Positions 62,664 to 64,000 of a stretch of DNA of 64,000 nucleotides are shown one piece after another. Numbering within the stretch: position 1 is the stretch's first letter; each line of letters opens with the position of its first letter. The translations under genes were made by a program, and so were the position numbers. Where the stretch lies: the NCBI RefSeq assembly GCF_947500975.1, contig NZ_CANMUE010000002.1, forward strand, positions 310,001 to 374,000, given 5' to 3'. Origin of the DNA: an uncultured Polaribacter sp. (GTDB taxonomy: Bacteria; Bacteroidota; Bacteroidia; Flavobacteriales; Flavobacteriaceae). The notes beneath the pieces are model-generated. The model was not told the origin of the DNA and did not search any database. It was given only the letters and a program-made list of their open reading frames with translations.

Positions 62664-63098
62664 TTAAATAGCCTGATTAATAAAATCTTCATATTCATAA
62701 AAAAAAAGCTCAAATTTAGACATTGTTTCTATATAAAACTCAAAACAATCTCTCCATGTATTTTTATTATAAATGCTAAATTTTTTATCAAAAGGAACAT
62801 AAATTCTATGAATTATTTTACCACTTTCTAATTCATAGGCATCATTAAAAACTACTTCTGGTAGTTCAGCTTCTAGCAAAGTTTTTAAAGAAATCATTTG
62901 GTCAAAAAGAAGTTCATTTGCAATTTCTTCTGGATGTTCAATATCCAAACAAACCATGGCTTTTTTTCTTTCGCCAACAAACTTAAAAGAGAATCCTTTT
63001 ATTTTAGTGTTATACAATAACCATTTTCTTGGAAACGATTTTCCAAAACTTGTCCAAAATTCTTTGCGCATTAACGCTGCTTCGTCTTTAGAAAACAT
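62664..63098 (-). CDS. DUF4268 domain protein
   Basis: 144 residues starting MFSKDEAALMRKEFWTSFGKSFPRKWLLYNTKIKG, the typical DUF4268 opening, followed by VCLDIEHPEEIANELLFDQMISLKTLLEAEL. Small cytoplasmic protein; related domains occur at the end of some nuclease-like proteins, but no catalytic motif is visible here. It lies 26 bases after miaE on the same strand. Confidence 0.85.
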   Translation of the reverse strand: MFSKDEAALMRKEFWTSFGKSFPRKWLLYNTKIKGFSFKFVGERKKAMVCLDIEHPEEIANELLFDQMISLKTLLEAELPEVVFNDAYELESGKIIHRIYVPFDKKFSIYNKNTWRDCFEFYIETMSKFELFFYEYEDFINQAI

Positions 63099-63124
63099 TT
63101 TATTTCAAGTGTTTAACAGGTTAA

Positions 63125-63706
63125 TTACCCATGAATTTTAGCAGAATTACCACGTTCTTTCATAAGTTCTGCTTCAAATTTTAAAAGAGCATTCCATTTT
63201 TCGTCTACAATATCTCTGTCTTGGTATTCTCTTGCAAATTGCAAAAAAGTAGTATAATGGTTGGCTTCAGAAATCATTAAGTTTTTGTAGAATTTAGATA
63301 ATTCTTCATCTTCCATATTTTCAGAAAATACTTTAAAACGCTCGCAACTTCTAGCTTCAATTAAAGCCGCAACTAATAAACGTTGCACTAATGCATTTGT
63401 TCTATCTTTAGTTTTATTAAAAAATTTTTGCAATCTAATGGCGTAATCGTTTTTTTGCTCTCGTCCTAAAACCATGCCTCGTTTTACCATTAATAAATGC
63501 ACCATTTTAAAATGTTGCATTTCTTCAATAGCAATATTGCTCATTTCTTTTACAAGCTCAGTTTCTTCAGAATAATTTATAATAATAGAAACAGCATTAG
63601 AAGCAGCTTTTTGTTCTAAAAAAGCATGATCTGTTAATATTTGTTGAAGATTATCTTTGGCTATTTCCGCCCAAGATGTTTCTGTTTCAAATTGTAAACC
63701 TAACAT
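63125..63706 (-). CDS. miaE: tRNA-(ms2io6A37)-hydroxylase MiaE
   Basis: 193 residues. The four-helix diiron ligands are visible: Glu in DHAFLEQKAAS, EExxH in IEEMQHFKM, Glu in LIEARSCERF and ExxH in SEANHYTTF. MiaE hydroxylates the isopentenyl side chain on A37 of tRNA. It is followed by the DUF4268 gene and preceded by a partial gene at close spacing. Confidence 0.9.
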   Translation of the reverse strand: MLGLQFETETSWAEIAKDNLQQILTDHAFLEQKAASNAVSIIINYSEETELVKEMSNIAIEEMQHFKMVHLLMVKRGMVLGREQKNDYAIRLQKFFNKTKDRTNALVQRLLVAALIEARSCERFKVFSENMEDEELSKFYKNLMISEANHYTTFLQFAREYQDRDIVDEKWNALLKFEAELMKERGNSAKIHG

Positions 63707-63711
63707 AAATA

Positions 63712-64000
63712 TTATAATGTTTTTTCTAAACCAATACCAAAATAGGCAAGGGCTTTCATTTCTTTAACACTAGCTAAACGTTCATCACCAATAATTAAAA
63801 GTCCGTTTTTAGAAGCTTCTATATGGTATTGTTTATTGCTTTCAAAAAACAAAATTAGTTCATCTGTAAAAAAGGCTCTAATTTTTTCTTCATTTTTTCC
63901 TGATAAATAAAAACGTTTACTAAAATCTGAATGTTTATCAATATTAATATCCTTATAACCAGCAAAATCTAAAATATATTCAAAAATACCTTCTTTGTCT
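63712..64000 (-). CDS. Hypothetical protein, 5' part cut by the window edge
   Basis: The C-terminal 95 residues are visible (DKEGIFEYILDFAGYKDINI ... LLIIGDERLASVKEMKALAY ... GIGLEKTL, then TAA). No family recognised. It ends 5 bases before the miaE start, so it is probably in the same operon. Confidence 0.6.
   Translation of the reverse strand, partial: DKEGIFEYILDFAGYKDINIDKHSDFSKRFYLSGKNEEKIRAFFTDELILFFESNKQYHIEASKNGLLIIGDERLASVKEMKALAYFGIGLEKTL

Overview
The window is low-GC DNA from a member of the Bacteroidota, most likely a marine Flavobacteriaceae of the Polaribacter/Tenacibaculum kind. This rests on TAnnTTTG-type promoter -7 elements, AT-rich start regions, TonB/porin/S1-P1 nuclease content and the nitrate assimilation layout; the genus is inferred from protein resemblance only.

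Layout. 1-7.7 kb: housekeeping and envelope genes (DUF2490 protein, large beta-propeller exoprotein, SPFH protein with a small operon, S1/P1 nuclease, two thioredoxin-fold proteins). 8.0-26.3 kb: a complete assimilatory nitrate/nitrite block: nirB, nirD, a DUF4202 gene, a NarX-like kinase and a NarL-like regulator, a nitrate reductase fused to its electron-transfer module, a rubredoxin-tailed partner, an FNR-like regulator with the four cluster cysteines, an NrtABCD-type ABC importer and an outer-membrane porin. A shared box, AAGTA-N4-TACTT or TACGT, sits at the promoters of this block. 26.5-33.6 kb: a probable metal uptake set (ABC ATPase, TonB receptor, two DUF3526-type permeases, MerC protein).

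33.6-43.0 kb is the most unusual part and looks like an RNA damage and repair island: WYL regulator, RtcB ligase translationally coupled to a HEPN-type RNase, two tandem leader-peptide attenuators, a second RtcB with the release factor PrfH and a TPR protein, a noncoding array of broken and circularly permuted tRNA-like folds, and a slipin. The leaders and the tRNA-like array fit a scheme in which translation failure or tRNA cleavage is sensed and RtcB/PrfH are switched on; that scheme is inference.

43.06-60.44 kb is an integrated element. Its ends carry an 18-bp near-identical direct repeat of the 3' end of mnmE (trmE). It contains a tyrosine integrase, excisionase-like proteins, a VapE-type helicase and Rep-like protein beside a long inverted repeat, and a defence operon (type I HsdM/S/R, YgjP-like protease, P-loop protein, Mrr-like nuclease). 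No conjugation genes are visible. 60.4-64 kb returns to the chromosome: mnmE, DUF4870, DUF4268, miaE and a partial gene. Both mnmE and miaE act on tRNA.
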